64,000 bases of DNA from an uncultured Lachnospiraceae bacterium (lineage in GTDB: Bacteria; Bacillota; Clostridia; Lachnospirales; Lachnospiraceae): positions 18,111 to 82,110 of the forward strand of contig CAMWPB010000010.1 in assembly GCA_947176065.1 (NCBI GenBank), in the 5' to 3' direction. Below the pieces are notes generated by a model. The model saw only the letters and a list, made by a program, of their open reading frames with translations. It was not told where the DNA came from and searched no databases. The translations under genes were made by a program, and so were the position numbers. Shown here piece by piece: positions 43,445 through 52,792 of this stretch; the stretch's first letter is position 1; the number at the start of each line of letters is the position of its first letter.

Positions 43445-43675
43445 ATGGAATTGGAAAAATTACGGGAAGTGATAGCGGGGGTTTTAAGCGTAGACCCGAA
43501 TGAGATCACGGAAGAGACTACCTTTCTGGAGGATCTGGGGGCGGATTCTTTGGATGTATATCAGATTATCATGGGAATTGAGGATGCCTTTCAGATTGAT
43601 ATACCTGCCGGGAAGGCGGAGCGCATCACTACGGTGGGCGAAGCGGTGGAACTGATTAAGAGCAGCAGGGAGTAA
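43445..43675 (+). CDS. acpP: Acyl carrier protein
   Basis: A 76-residue acidic carrier with the 4'-phosphopantetheine serine in GADSLDVYQ (DSL motif, about Ser37). It carries acyl chains in fatty-acid synthesis and feeds PlsX. It ends ahead of a hairpin that may lower transcription into rnc-smc. Confidence 0.96.
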   Translation: MELEKLREVIAGVLSVDPNEITEETTFLEDLGADSLDVYQIIMGIEDAFQIDIPAGKAERITTVGEAVELIKSSRE

Positions 43676-43682
43676 GCGGTTG

Positions 43683-43709
43683 GCCCCTTCTGATGAGGAA
43701 GGGGCTTTT
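43683..43709 (+). terminator. Attenuating terminator between acpP and rnc
   Basis: GCCCCTTC / GAAGGGGC 8-bp stem followed by TTTT. The T-run is short, so partial readthrough into rnc-smc is likely. Confidence 0.6.
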
Positions 43710-43725
43710 CCATGCGGAGGTTTTT

Positions 43726-44415
43726 ATGACGGACGACATGTTTGGCACGTTGGAAGAAAAAATTGCATACAGGTTCCGGGACAAAAAGCTTTTGCGGCAG
43801 GCGCTCACCCACAGCTCTTATGCCAACGAGATGAAGATTAATAGATACGAGGACTATGAGCGGCTGGAATTTCTGGGGGACGCCGTGCTTGAGCTTGTGA
43901 GCAGCGATTTTCTTTTCCGGGAACGGGAGGAGACGCCGGAGGGTGAGCTGACCAAGATGCGGGCCTCCATGGTCTGTGAGCCGGCGCTCGCTTACTGTGC
44001 GCGGGATTTGTCTCTGGAGCAGCATATTCTTCTTGGAAAGGGAGAGGAGGCTACCGGGGGGAGAAGCAGGGACTCCATTGTTTCGGATGTGATGGAGGCG
44101 GTAATCGGCGCGATTTATCTGGATGGCGGACTGGAGGAGGCTTCGGCTTTTATTCACCGCTTTGTTCTTTCGGATTTGGATCACAAACAGCTTTTTTACG
44201 ATGCCAAGACGATTCTGCAGGAGGTCGTGCAGCAGGAGAATGCGGGCGCGCTTCGCTATGAACTCGTGAAAGAAGAGGGGCCGCAGCACAATAAGGTTTT
44301 TGAGGTGGAGGCCTACGTGGGGGAACAAAAGGTGGGATATGGCGTTGGACACTCCAAGAAGGCGGCACAGCAGCAGGCGGCATATCAGGCTCTTCTTGCA
44401 AGAAAAGAAAGGTAA
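43726..44415 (+). CDS. rnc: Ribonuclease III
   Basis: Double-strand-specific endoribonuclease for rRNA and mRNA processing. 229 residues from ATG 43726, with GGAGG five bases upstream; an open extension crosses the hairpin. Catalytic signature YERLEFLGDAVLEL (about 40-53), second metal site SDVMEAVIGAIYLDGG, and a C-terminal double-stranded RNA-binding domain. It would also process the long hairpin RNAs encoded by the intergenic elements. Confidence 0.96.
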   Translation: MTDDMFGTLEEKIAYRFRDKKLLRQALTHSSYANEMKINRYEDYERLEFLGDAVLELVSSDFLFREREETPEGELTKMRASMVCEPALAYCARDLSLEQHILLGKGEEATGGRSRDSIVSDVMEAVIGAIYLDGGLEEASAFIHRFVLSDLDHKQLFYDAKTILQEVVQQENAGALRYELVKEEGPQHNKVFEVEAYVGEQKVGYGVGHSKKAAQQQAAYQALLARKER

Positions 44416-44418
44416 TAT

Positions 44419-47400
44419 ATGTATTTAAAAAGTATAGAAGTACATGGATTTAAATCCTTTGCAAATAAAATTAAGTTTCAGTTCCACAACGGTATCACGG
44501 GCATTGTGGGACCGAACGGCTCCGGAAAGAGCAACGTGGCCGACGCGGTCAGATGGGTGTTGGGAGAGCAGCGCATCAAACAGCTGCGCGGCGTGTCCAT
44601 GCAGGATGTGATCTTTTCCGGGACAGAGCTGAGAAAGCCGCTGGGTTACGCCTATGTGGCGATTACGCTGGATAATTCCGACCATCAGCTCCCCATTGAT
44701 TTCGATGAGGTGACCGTGTCGAGACGGCTGTACCGCTCCGGGGAGAGCGAGTATATGTTAAACGGTACGCCCTGTCGTCTGAAAGATGTCAACGAACTGT
44801 TTTACGATACCGGTATCGGTAAGGAGGGTTACTCCATTATCGGACAGGGTCAGATTGATAAAATCTTAAGCGGCAAGCCGGAGGAGCGCAGGGAGCTTTT
44901 TGACGAGGCGGCCGGCATTGTGAAATTCAAGAGAAGAAAATATGCGGCGCAGAAAAAGCTGGAGACGGAAAAGCAGAATTTACTGCGCGTGAATGATATT
45001 CTGGCGGAGCTGGAAAAGCAGACGGGGCCGCTGGAAAAGCAGGCGGAAAAAGCAAGGATTTACCTTCGCAGGAAGGAGGAGTTAAAAACCCTTGACGTCA
45101 ATGTTTTCCTGCTTGAAAATGTACGGATCACGGAGCAGTTGAAGGATGTGGATGAAAAGCTGAAGATTGCCTCCGGGGATCTGCAGGAGACCACCGAAAA
45201 ATATGAGTCCGCCAAGGAGGAGTACGAGCAGATCCAGAGCCGTATCGAGCAGCTGGATGCGGAGATTGAGGCGGCGAGGGCTACACTCACGGACACAGGC
45301 GTGATGCGTTCTAAACTGGAGGGTGAAATCAACGTCTTAAAGGAGCAGATTCACTCCGCAGAGGGCAATGAGGAACATCTGCAGACGCGGATTAACAGCA
45401 TCAGCGAACAGCTGTCCGAGAGGGACAAAGAGCGGGAAACCATTCTTGCGGAAAAGCAGGAGATCGACGAAAAGCTGACGGCTCTGGAGGAGGAGCGGAC
45501 GCAGGCGAGAGAACTGCTTGAGCAGACCCAGAGCGAGATAGAAACCTTAAATAATCATATTGAAAGCGGAAAGAATACCATTATTGAGGCGTTAAATAAC
45601 CGGGCTACCATCAAATCAAGGCTGGGGCGCTTCGACACGATGCTGGAGCAGGTGAATATCCGAAAGGCGGAGCTAAATTCCCGGCTTCTGCGCGCCAAGT
45701 CTGACGAGGTTGCGCAGACGGAGACGATCAAAAAGCTGGAGGAGGAGTTTGAGGCTATCACCGCATCCATCAAGACACTGACGGAGCAGCAGGAGCTTAT
45801 GGAGGAGCGTCTCGCCGGCGTGAGGGACGAGCTGGCCGGAAAGGATCAGAAGCTTCGGGACACACAGGTGCTCTACCACCAGCAGAAATCCAAGCTGGAG
45901 GCGCTTTCCAATCTGACGGAGCGTTACGAGGGCTACGGCGGCAGTGTTAAGGCTGTCATGGAGAAAAAGGAGAACGAGAAGGGCATTATCGGCGTTGTGG
46001 CTGATATTATCCAGGCGGAGGCAAAGTACGAGACGGCTATAGAGACGGCGCTGGGCGGCAATATCCAGAATATTGTGACGGAGGATGAGGAGACCGCCAA
46101 GCGTATGATCGGCTTTTTAAAAAAGGCCAGAGCCGGGCGAGCCACTTTTCTGCCGCTTACAAGCATTACCCATCCTCAGGAGTTTAAAAACCAGGAGGCA
46201 TTGAAGGAGCCGGGCGTAGTAGGGATGGCGGACAAGCTTGTAAAAATCGAGAAAAAGTACCAAAATGTAGCCAAGGCTATGCTGGGGCGCATTATGGTAG
46301 TTGACAATGTGGACAATGCGGTAAAGATCGCCAGAAAATTTGATTACGGCATTCGTATGGTTACGCTGGAGGGAGAGCTTCTCGTGCCCGGCGGCGCCAT
46401 CAGCGGCGGCGCGTTTAAGAATAACTCCAATCTGCTCGGCAGACGCAGGGAGATGGAGGAGCTGGAGAAAAAAGTAAAGCAGTATGTGAAGGAGATCGAC
46501 CAGATCTTAAATGAGATCGAGGATACCAAGCGAGGCCGCAATAAAATGCGTCTTGAGATCGAAGATATCAAGGGACAGATCCAGCGGAAATTTATCGAGC
46601 AGAATACCGCCAGAATGAATGTGATGCAGGCGGAGGAGAAGAAGAGCGAAACCACTGAAGGGTTTGGCGAGTTAAAGACAGAGGAGCAGGATATCGAAAC
46701 CCAGATCGGCGAGATCCGGGCCGGCAAGGAGGAGGCGGCAAAGGAGCTGTCCGATTCCGAGGCGCTCGAAAAGAGCGTGGAAACCCAGATCGCCGGGTTT
46801 CAGACACAGCTCGAGGAAAAGCGTGCGCTGGAATCCGAGCAGGCGGCTCAGATGGCCGAGTGGGACGTGGAAGTGGAAAAAATGCGGCAGACTGCCGACT
46901 TTAAACGGCAGAATCTGGAGCGTGTGGACGGCGAGAGAGCACGCTTTCAGGCGGAGCTGAATGAGGTGAAGGAAGGCCTGCATCTGGGCAAGGAGGAAGT
47001 GGAGCGCAAGAAGGAGAACATTCTCGAGATCGAGAGGACCATTGCGGCTTCCCATACGGCGCAGACAGATGCGGAGAAGAAACTCAAAGAGGACACGGAG
47101 ACAAAGGAGGAGCTTTCGGGAAAGCAGAAGAACTTCTTTGGCACCAGAGAAGAACTTTCCCAGCGTATGACGGCGCTGGACAAGGAAGTATACCGGTTAA
47201 ACGCCCAGAAGGAGCGGATGGAGGAATCGATCGAGTCCCAGATCAATTATATGTGGGATGAGTATGAGATCACCCTCTCCGACGCGGAAGGTTTGAAGAA
47301 CGAAGAAATGACCGATCTGCCGGCCATGAAACGGGAGATCGGCAATTTAAAAGATGCGATCAGGAAGCTGGGCGACGTGAACGTAAATGCCATCGAGGAT

Positions 47401-47976
47401 TATCGGAACCTGATGGAGCGTTATACGTTCCTAAAGACGCAGCATGACGATCTGGTGGAGGCGGAGAAAACGCTGCTCGGCATCATCGAGGAGCTGGATA
47501 CCTCCATGCGGAAACAGTTTAACGAAAAATTCGCCCAGATCAACCGGGAGTTTGACAAGGTATTTAAAGAACTGTTCGGCGGCGGAAAGGGTTCCCTCGA
47601 GCTGATTGAGGAGGAGGACGTGCTGGAGGCGGGTATTCTCGTGATTGCACAGCCGCCCGGAAAGAAGCTGGTCAATATGATGCAGATGTCCGGCGGGGAG
47701 AAGTCGCTGACGGCGATCTGTCTGCTTTTTGCGATCCAGAATCTGAAGCCTTCGCCTTTCTGTCTCTTGGACGAGATCGAGGCAGCGCTTGACGAGAACA
47801 ATGTGACGCGCTTTGCCAAGTATCTGCACAAGCTGACGAAGAGCACGCAGTTTATTGTCATTACCCACAGGCGGGGTACCATGGAGAAGGCGGACCGGCT
47901 TTACGGTATCACAATGCAGGAAAAGGGAATCTCCACGCTGGTGAGCGTCAACCTGATAGACAAAGAGCTGGAATAG
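44419..47976 (+). CDS. smc: Chromosome segregation ATPase SMC
   Basis: 1185 residues, normal for bacterial SMC. Walker A GPNGSGKSNVADAVRWVLGE (about 32-51), two long coiled coils, a hinge (about 510-665) with the flexible GGAISGG segment, signature MQMSGGEKSLTAICLL (about 1090) and Walker B CLLDEIEAALDENN. It starts three bases after rnc. The stop is followed after one base by the second copy of the 99-nt element. Confidence 0.97.
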   Translation: MYLKSIEVHGFKSFANKIKFQFHNGITGIVGPNGSGKSNVADAVRWVLGEQRIKQLRGVSMQDVIFSGTELRKPLGYAYVAITLDNSDHQLPIDFDEVTVSRRLYRSGESEYMLNGTPCRLKDVNELFYDTGIGKEGYSIIGQGQIDKILSGKPEERRELFDEAAGIVKFKRRKYAAQKKLETEKQNLLRVNDILAELEKQTGPLEKQAEKARIYLRRKEELKTLDVNVFLLENVRITEQLKDVDEKLKIASGDLQETTEKYESAKEEYEQIQSRIEQLDAEIEAARATLTDTGVMRSKLEGEINVLKEQIHSAEGNEEHLQTRINSISEQLSERDKERETILAEKQEIDEKLTALEEERTQARELLEQTQSEIETLNNHIESGKNTIIEALNNRATIKSRLGRFDTMLEQVNIRKAELNSRLLRAKSDEVAQTETIKKLEEEFEAITASIKTLTEQQELMEERLAGVRDELAGKDQKLRDTQVLYHQQKSKLEALSNLTERYEGYGGSVKAVMEKKENEKGIIGVVADIIQAEAKYETAIETALGGNIQNIVTEDEETAKRMIGFLKKARAGRATFLPLTSITHPQEFKNQEALKEPGVVGMADKLVKIEKKYQNVAKAMLGRIMVVDNVDNAVKIARKFDYGIRMVTLEGELLVPGGAISGGAFKNNSNLLGRRREMEELEKKVKQYVKEIDQILNEIEDTKRGRNKMRLEIEDIKGQIQRKFIEQNTARMNVMQAEEKKSETTEGFGELKTEEQDIETQIGEIRAGKEEAAKELSDSEALEKSVETQIAGFQTQLEEKRALESEQAAQMAEWDVEVEKMRQTADFKRQNLERVDGERARFQAELNEVKEGLHLGKEEVERKKENILEIERTIAASHTAQTDAEKKLKEDTETKEELSGKQKNFFGTREELSQRMTALDKEVYRLNAQKERMEESIESQINYMWDEYEITLSDAEGLKNEEMTDLPAMKREIGNLKDAIRKLGDVNVNAIEDYRNLMERYTFLKTQHDDLVEAEKTLLGIIEELDTSMRKQFNEKFAQINREFDKVFKELFGGGKGSLELIEEEDVLEAGILVIAQPPGKKLVNMMQMSGGEKSLTAICLLFAIQNLKPSPFCLLDEIEAALDENNVTRFAKYLHKLTKSTQFIVITHRRGTMEKADRLYGITMQEKGISTLVSVNLIDKELE

Positions 47977-47977
47977 C

Positions 47978-48076
47978 GCGAAAAGAAGTTCTAATGCTCA
48001 CAGCAGAGGCTGTTTCGCAAAGAACTTCTATAGTTTCGCGCAGGAGAATGCCTAAAGAACAGCATTCTCCGCATGG
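47978..48076 (+). repeat. 99-nt structured intergenic element, copy B
   Basis: First hairpin GCGAAA / TTTCGC, AGAAGTTCT / AGAACTTCT, CAGC-AGAG-GCTG; second hairpin GGAGAATGC / GCATTCTCC followed by GCATGG. It has the same order and length as copy A at 14749-14847, with paired changes in the stems. It fills the smc-ftsY gap. Confidence 0.85.
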
Positions 48077-48090
48077 ATGAAAGGGAAGAT

Positions 48091-49029
48091 ATGAGCGAAG
48101 AGAAGAAGGGTTTCTTTGGCAGGCTGAAAGCGGGCCTGACCAAGACAAGGGATAATATTGTACACAGCATGGACTCGGTGTTCGGCGGATTTTCCAATAT
48201 TGACGACGACTTCTATGAGGAGCTGGAGGAAATCCTGATTATGGGAGATATCGGTGTGAATGCCACCGAAGAGATTCTGGAGCGGCTGAAAAAGCAGGTT
48301 CGGGAAAACCATATCAAGGAGCCGGCAGCCTGCAGGGAACATCTGATTAACAGCATCAGCGAGCAGATGGCAGTGGGAGAGACCGCTTACGATTTTGAGA
48401 AAGAACGGTCGGTGGTGATGCTGATAGGTGTCAACGGCGTGGGAAAAACCACTACCGTGGGCAAGCTTGCGGCACAGCTCAAGGGACAGGGGAAAAAGGT
48501 GCTGATCGCGGCGGCGGATACGTTCCGCGCGGCGGCGGGAGAGCAGCTTTCGGAGTGGGCGGCCCGTGCCGGGGTGGATATGATCGGCGGCACGGAAGGC
48601 GCGGATCCGGCCAGTGTGATTTTCGATGCGGTGAGCGCGGCGAAGGCCAGAAACGTGGATGTGTTATTGTGCGATACGGCGGGGCGGCTCCACAATAAAA
48701 AGAATCTGATGGAAGAACTGAAAAAGATCAACCGCATTATCGACAGGGAGTTCCCGGACGCCCACAGGGAAAATCTGATTGTTTTAGACGGCACCACGGG
48801 GCAGAACGCCTTGCAGCAGGCAAAGGAGTTTGGAGAGGTGGCGGATGTGACAGGCATTATTCTGACGAAGCTGGACGGGACGGCAAAGGGAGGCATCGCG
48901 GTGGCGATCCAGTCGGAATTACGGTTCCCGGTGAAGTATATTGGTGTGGGAGAGTCCATAGAGGATTTACAGAAGTTTGATGCGAAGCAGTTTGTGGATG
49001 CGCTTTTTGACGTGAAGGAAGAGCAGTAG
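48091..49029 (+). CDS. ftsY: Signal recognition particle receptor FtsY
   Basis: SRP receptor GTPase docking ribosome-nascent chains at the membrane. 312 residues from ATG 48091. ATG 48073 is in frame but lies in the repeat. N domain, then G domain: GVNGVGKTTTVGKLA (about 112-126), AADTFRAAAGEQL, DTAGRLHNKKNLMEEL and TKLDGTAKGG. The N-terminal acidic extension is very short, as in many Firmicutes. Its partner ffh is in this window at 59.95 kb. Confidence 0.95.
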   Translation: MSEEKKGFFGRLKAGLTKTRDNIVHSMDSVFGGFSNIDDDFYEELEEILIMGDIGVNATEEILERLKKQVRENHIKEPAACREHLINSISEQMAVGETAYDFEKERSVVMLIGVNGVGKTTTVGKLAAQLKGQGKKVLIAAADTFRAAAGEQLSEWAARAGVDMIGGTEGADPASVIFDAVSAAKARNVDVLLCDTAGRLHNKKNLMEELKKINRIIDREFPDAHRENLIVLDGTTGQNALQQAKEFGEVADVTGIILTKLDGTAKGGIAVAIQSELRFPVKYIGVGESIEDLQKFDAKQFVDALFDVKEEQ

Positions 49030-49041
49030 TTGAGGTTCACA

Positions 49042-49136
49042 GTCGAAATGCGCATATACTGCGCATTTACGACCCGAGACAGTAAATTATGAGAGCATTT
49101 GCGCCTCGCCGCAGGCGACTTGGAATGCGCAAATGC
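49042..49136. repeat. Double palindromic element between ftsY and ilvA
   Basis: GTCG-AAATGCGCA / TGCGCATTT-A-CGAC (49042-49073) is followed by GCATTTGCGC (49095-49104) pairing perfectly with GCGCAAATGC (49127-49136), with an inner CGCC-GCA-GGCG. No gene and no clear promoter. Confidence 0.7.
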
Positions 49137-49195
49137 CGTTACTATGAGCAGTGGGAAACTGCGAATAGAAACAAGAGTAAGGAGGCACAGTGGGG

Positions 49196-50413
49196 ATGGA
49201 GGCAATGTCGTTAGATAAGTTTGAGGAAGCCTATGAGGTCGTGAAGGAGGTAACCTCGGAGACGAAGCTTGTGTACAGTGATTATTTCAGTATGCAGACC
49301 GGGAATAAGGTTTATCTGAAACCGGAGAATATGCAGCTTACGGGGGCATATAAGCTCAGGGGCGCCTACTATAAGATCAGTACGCTGACGGAGGAAGAGC
49401 GGGCCAGAGGTCTGATTACGGCCTCCGCCGGAAACCACGCCCAGGGAGTGGCTTACGCGGCCAAATGTTATGGGGTGAAGGCGGTGATTGTGATGCCTAC
49501 CACAACCCCGCTAATTAAAGTCAACCGCACCAAGAGCTATGGGGCGGAGGTCATCCTGCACGGGGACGTGTATGATGAGGCATGTGCCCACGCGCTGGAG
49601 CTTTCAGAGAAGAACGGTTATACTTTTGTGCATCCTTTTGACGACCTGGATGTGGCTACGGGACAGGGAACCATCGCCATGGAGATCATAAAAGAACTTC
49701 CTCTGGTGGACTATATTCTGGTGCCGATCGGCGGCGGCGGCCTTGCCACCGGCGTATCTACGCTGGCGAAGCTCCTGAATCCGAAAATCAGGGTGATCGG
49801 CGTGGAGCCTGCGGGCGCCGCCTGTATGCAGGCGTCCATCGAGGCGGGAAAGGTGCAGACCATGGCGCAGGTCAATACCATTGCGGACGGTACAGCGGTG
49901 AAAACGCCGGGTGAAAAGATTTTCCCCTATGTGAGCAAAAATCTGGATGCCATCATTACCGTGGAGGATGAGGAGCTGGTGGTGGCTTTCCTCGATATGG
50001 TGGAAAATCACAAGATGGTGGTGGAAAATTCCGGGCTTCTCACGGTGGCTGCTTTAAAGCATCTGGATGTGAAGCACAAAAAGATCGTTTCCATCTTAAG
50101 CGGCGGCAATATGGATGTGATTACCATGTCCTCCGTGGTACAGCAGGGACTTGTGCTGCGCGACAGGATATTTACCGTGTCGGTGCTTCTGCCGGATAAG
50201 CCGGGAGAGCTTTCCCGGGTGTCGGATGTGATCGCGAAACAGAGCGGCAACGTCATCAAGCTGGAGCACAACCAGTTTGTCTCCATCAACCGCAATGCGG
50301 CGGTGGAGCTTCGGATTACACTGGAGGCTTACGGCACGGAGCACAAAAACCAGATCATCAAAGCGCTGGAAGATCATGGCTATCAGCCTAAACTCGTGCG
50401 GGCGAGCGTGTAG
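49196..50413 (+). CDS. ilvA: Threonine ammonia-lyase
   Basis: PLP enzyme converting threonine to 2-oxobutyrate and ammonia. 405 residues. PLP-lysine segment TGAYKLRGAYYK, SAGNHAQGVAYAA, the glycine-rich PLP-phosphate loop GGGGLATGVS (about 183), and a C-terminal ACT domain starting at FTVSVLLPDKPGEL (about 330). ATG 49196 has AAGGAGG ten bases upstream; GTG 49190 and ATG 49205 are alternatives. The single-ACT form is usually the catabolic or allosterically simple type. No ilv genes are adjacent. Confidence 0.93.
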   Translation: MEAMSLDKFEEAYEVVKEVTSETKLVYSDYFSMQTGNKVYLKPENMQLTGAYKLRGAYYKISTLTEEERARGLITASAGNHAQGVAYAAKCYGVKAVIVMPTTTPLIKVNRTKSYGAEVILHGDVYDEACAHALELSEKNGYTFVHPFDDLDVATGQGTIAMEIIKELPLVDYILVPIGGGGLATGVSTLAKLLNPKIRVIGVEPAGAACMQASIEAGKVQTMAQVNTIADGTAVKTPGEKIFPYVSKNLDAIITVEDEELVVAFLDMVENHKMVVENSGLLTVAALKHLDVKHKKIVSILSGGNMDVITMSSVVQQGLVLRDRIFTVSVLLPDKPGELSRVSDVIAKQSGNVIKLEHNQFVSINRNAAVELRITLEAYGTEHKNQIIKALEDHGYQPKLVRASV

Positions 50414-50422
50414 GCGCGTGTT

Positions 50423-50655
50423 AGATGGATATGATATTCGCGATGGCAATGAGCAGTGCGCAGACAGACGAATAAACGCGGCGGGGAGCTTGCTCACCGA
50501 AGTGATTATTCGGATGGATGCATAGGGGTGCTAAGCGCCGGTGGCGCTTGTTTAGCACGGACCGTAGCGGAGCGAAGACAGCCCGCGAGCGAGGAAAACC
50601 GAAGGTTTTTCGAGCATGCACTGCGAATGATATAATTTTAAGATGGATATGATAT
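50423..50655 (+). repeat. Foldback-rich insert flanked by 15-bp direct repeats
   Basis: AGATGGATATGATAT occurs at 50423-50437 and 50641-50655. Between them are CGAATAA / TTATTCG (50469-50512) and GTGCTAA / TTAGCAC enclosing GCGCC-GGT-GGCGC (50528-50558), then the GAA-loop hairpin. No ORF. This looks like an inserted small element with duplicated flanks. Confidence 0.65.
50590..50625 (+). repeat. GAA-loop hairpin repeat, copy before yitT
   Basis: CGAGG-AAAACC-GAA-GGTTTT-TCGAGC followed by two variable bases and GCACTGCG; the same repeat as 32835-32868. Confidence 0.8.
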
Positions 50656-50680
50656 ACAGAAAAAGGCAGGACTCATATTC

Positions 50681-51529
50681 ATGAAGAAAGTAAAGAAATA
50701 TGTTATTATTACATTAGCGGCATTTGTCTATGCCGCCGGGGTCAGTCTTTTTACAGACCCAAACGATATGGCGCCGGGCGGCGTGACAGGTATTTCCATT
50801 ATTTTAAGCAGATTTCTGCCGGTCAGCACAGGTACGCTTATTTTTCTGATCAATGTGCCGATCCTGATTTTTGCGGTCTGGAAATTCGGGCATGAGCTGA
50901 CGATGTCCACCATTTATGCCACGATGCTGATTTCGATTTTCACAACCTGGTTGGAGCCGTTTGGGGCGGCTACGGACGATATCCTTCTGGCGGCGCTTGT
51001 GGGCGGCAGTCTGACAGCCGTATCAGTCGGCGTGATCATGCGCGCGGGAGCCACCACGGGAGGTATGGACATTATCGTCAAGGCGCTGCGGCTTCGTTTC
51101 CCGCATTTGAAGACAGGAAAGATATTCTTTATTGCGGACGCGCTGGTGGTGACTCTCTCCGGCATCGTATTCCGGGATCTGAATGCCGCGCTGTATGCGG
51201 CGATTTCCACCATCTGTACCTCCGTGGTGATGGATATTGTGCTCTACGGCAGGGATGAGGCGAAGCTATTGTATATTATCAGCAGCAGGGCGGAGGAGAT
51301 TGCGGGGCGCCTTTTGTCGGATCTTGATATCGGCGTGACATATATAAAAGGGCAGGGCGCATATAGTGGAGATAACAAGAGGGTGATTATGTGTGTGGTG
51401 AAAAAGCCCGTGTCGCCCAGAGCGGAGGAGATTGTAAAACAGGAGGATCCCCATTCCTTTATGATTATCACGAGTGCGACAGAAGTGTTTGGGGAAGGGT
51501 ACAAAAGCTACTTTAGTGAGCGTGTGTAG
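50681..51529 (+). CDS. YitT-family membrane protein (DUF161/DUF2179)
   Basis: 282 residues. About five to six membrane helices with the family signature DPNDMAPGGVTGISIIL (about 27-43), MRAGATTGGMDIIVKALR (about 121), and a C-terminal soluble DUF2179 domain ending with SAREEI-like and DPHSFMIITSATEVFGEGY segments. Function in Clostridia unknown. It follows the repeat-filled ilvA gap and is 27 bases before the muramidase gene. Confidence 0.9.
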   Translation: MKKVKKYVIITLAAFVYAAGVSLFTDPNDMAPGGVTGISIILSRFLPVSTGTLIFLINVPILIFAVWKFGHELTMSTIYATMLISIFTTWLEPFGAATDDILLAALVGGSLTAVSVGVIMRAGATTGGMDIIVKALRLRFPHLKTGKIFFIADALVVTLSGIVFRDLNAALYAAISTICTSVVMDIVLYGRDEAKLLYIISSRAEEIAGRLLSDLDIGVTYIKGQGAYSGDNKRVIMCVVKKPVSPRAEEIVKQEDPHSFMIITSATEVFGEGYKSYFSERV

Positions 51530-51556
51530 CGGCATGCGCATATAAAAGGAGAGTTT

Positions 51557-52693
51557 ATGCAGGAGAATCATTCGCAGGGAAAGCGCAGCAGGAAGAAGCG
51601 GAGGAGAAGTGAGAACAGTATCCTCGCAGGCTCCATTCTTCTCTGTATCGTCACTTTGACGGCGGTAACGATCTGCCTGGTAACGGTATTCCAGTACCGG
51701 GCGGTTCAGCAGAAGAACACGGCGGTTATGAGCGAGCTGGAAGCCATCCGCCTGAAAGAGGAGGCTGCCTACAATCAGGCGGAAGTGGACGCCATGATTG
51801 AGAGTGCAGTGGAGGAAGCGGAGGAGAAAACCGGTGAAGAGGTGAAGGAGAGATACCTTGGCGCCATAAAGGAGTTTATGACTTCCGGGCTGGGAACGAC
51901 GGCGATGCTCCGGGATTTCTTTCCGGATGAGATTGTTGTGGCGGACAGCGGCAAGTACTATTTCTTCCCGATTCTGGAGGAGCTGGCCAGAAATACATAC
52001 GATCCGGACGCCTTTATGGCGGACGGGGACGGTGTCATGCACTATTATGTGGATGGGGAGCGGGCTTCCCGTAAAGGTATAGATGTTTCCCGCTATCAGG
52101 ATAAAATCGACTGGGAGAAGGTGGCGGATGACGAAGTGGATTACGCTTTCATCCGTCTGGGCATCCGGGGGTATACGGAAGGTGAGATTCTGGAGGACGA
52201 AACGTTTGAGACCAATATCAGCGGAGCGTTAAAAAATGATATTGATGTGGGCGTTTACTTTTTTACCCAGGCCCTGAGCGAGGAGGAGGCCGAGGAGGAG
52301 GCCGAGTTTGTGATTGAGTCCATCGCGCCCTACAAGGTGACATACCCTGTGGTGATTGACGTGGAGGCAGTGACGAGCACGAAGGCCAGAGGAAATGATC
52401 TGACCAGCGAAGAGCGGACGAAATACTGCATCGCCTTTTGCGAAAAGATCAAAGAGGCCGGCTATACGCCTATGATTTACGGCAATTTAAAGACCTTTAC
52501 GCTGCTTTTGAACATAGAGGAACTGGAGGAATATGACAAATGGTTTGCCTACTATGACGACATGTATTATTTCCCCTATGACTTTAAGATCTGGCAGTAC
52601 ACCAACAAGGGGAAAGTGTCCGGCATCAAGGGCGACGTGGATATGAATATCAGTTTTGAGAAACCAAAGGAAGATGATGGGGATGACGATTAG
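51557..52693 (+). CDS. Membrane-anchored GH25 muramidase
   Basis: Peptidoglycan hydrolase (lysozyme of the Chalaropsis type). 378 residues. A basic cytoplasmic tail (KRSRKKRRRSE), one membrane helix (about 24-46), a coiled-coil stalk (about 55-100) and a GH25 catalytic barrel (about 170-372) with GIDVSRYQDKIDW, the catalytic acidic pair in VVIDVEAV, and FKIWQYTNKGKVSGIKG near the end. It is displayed on the outer face of the membrane. AAGGAGA precedes the ATG. Confidence 0.92.
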   Translation: MQENHSQGKRSRKKRRRSENSILAGSILLCIVTLTAVTICLVTVFQYRAVQQKNTAVMSELEAIRLKEEAAYNQAEVDAMIESAVEEAEEKTGEEVKERYLGAIKEFMTSGLGTTAMLRDFFPDEIVVADSGKYYFFPILEELARNTYDPDAFMADGDGVMHYYVDGERASRKGIDVSRYQDKIDWEKVADDEVDYAFIRLGIRGYTEGEILEDETFETNISGALKNDIDVGVYFFTQALSEEEAEEEAEFVIESIAPYKVTYPVVIDVEAVTSTKARGNDLTSEERTKYCIAFCEKIKEAGYTPMIYGNLKTFTLLLNIEELEEYDKWFAYYDDMYYFPYDFKIWQYTNKGKVSGIKGDVDMNISFEKPKEDDGDDD

Positions 52694-52792
52694 TCAGTCC
52701 GGCCGCAAGACATCTTAATACGGCCTGCTTCCGATCACGATGAAGGCACTGAATATTTACAATATACAAAAAAAGAAAGGCAGGGTTACGAC

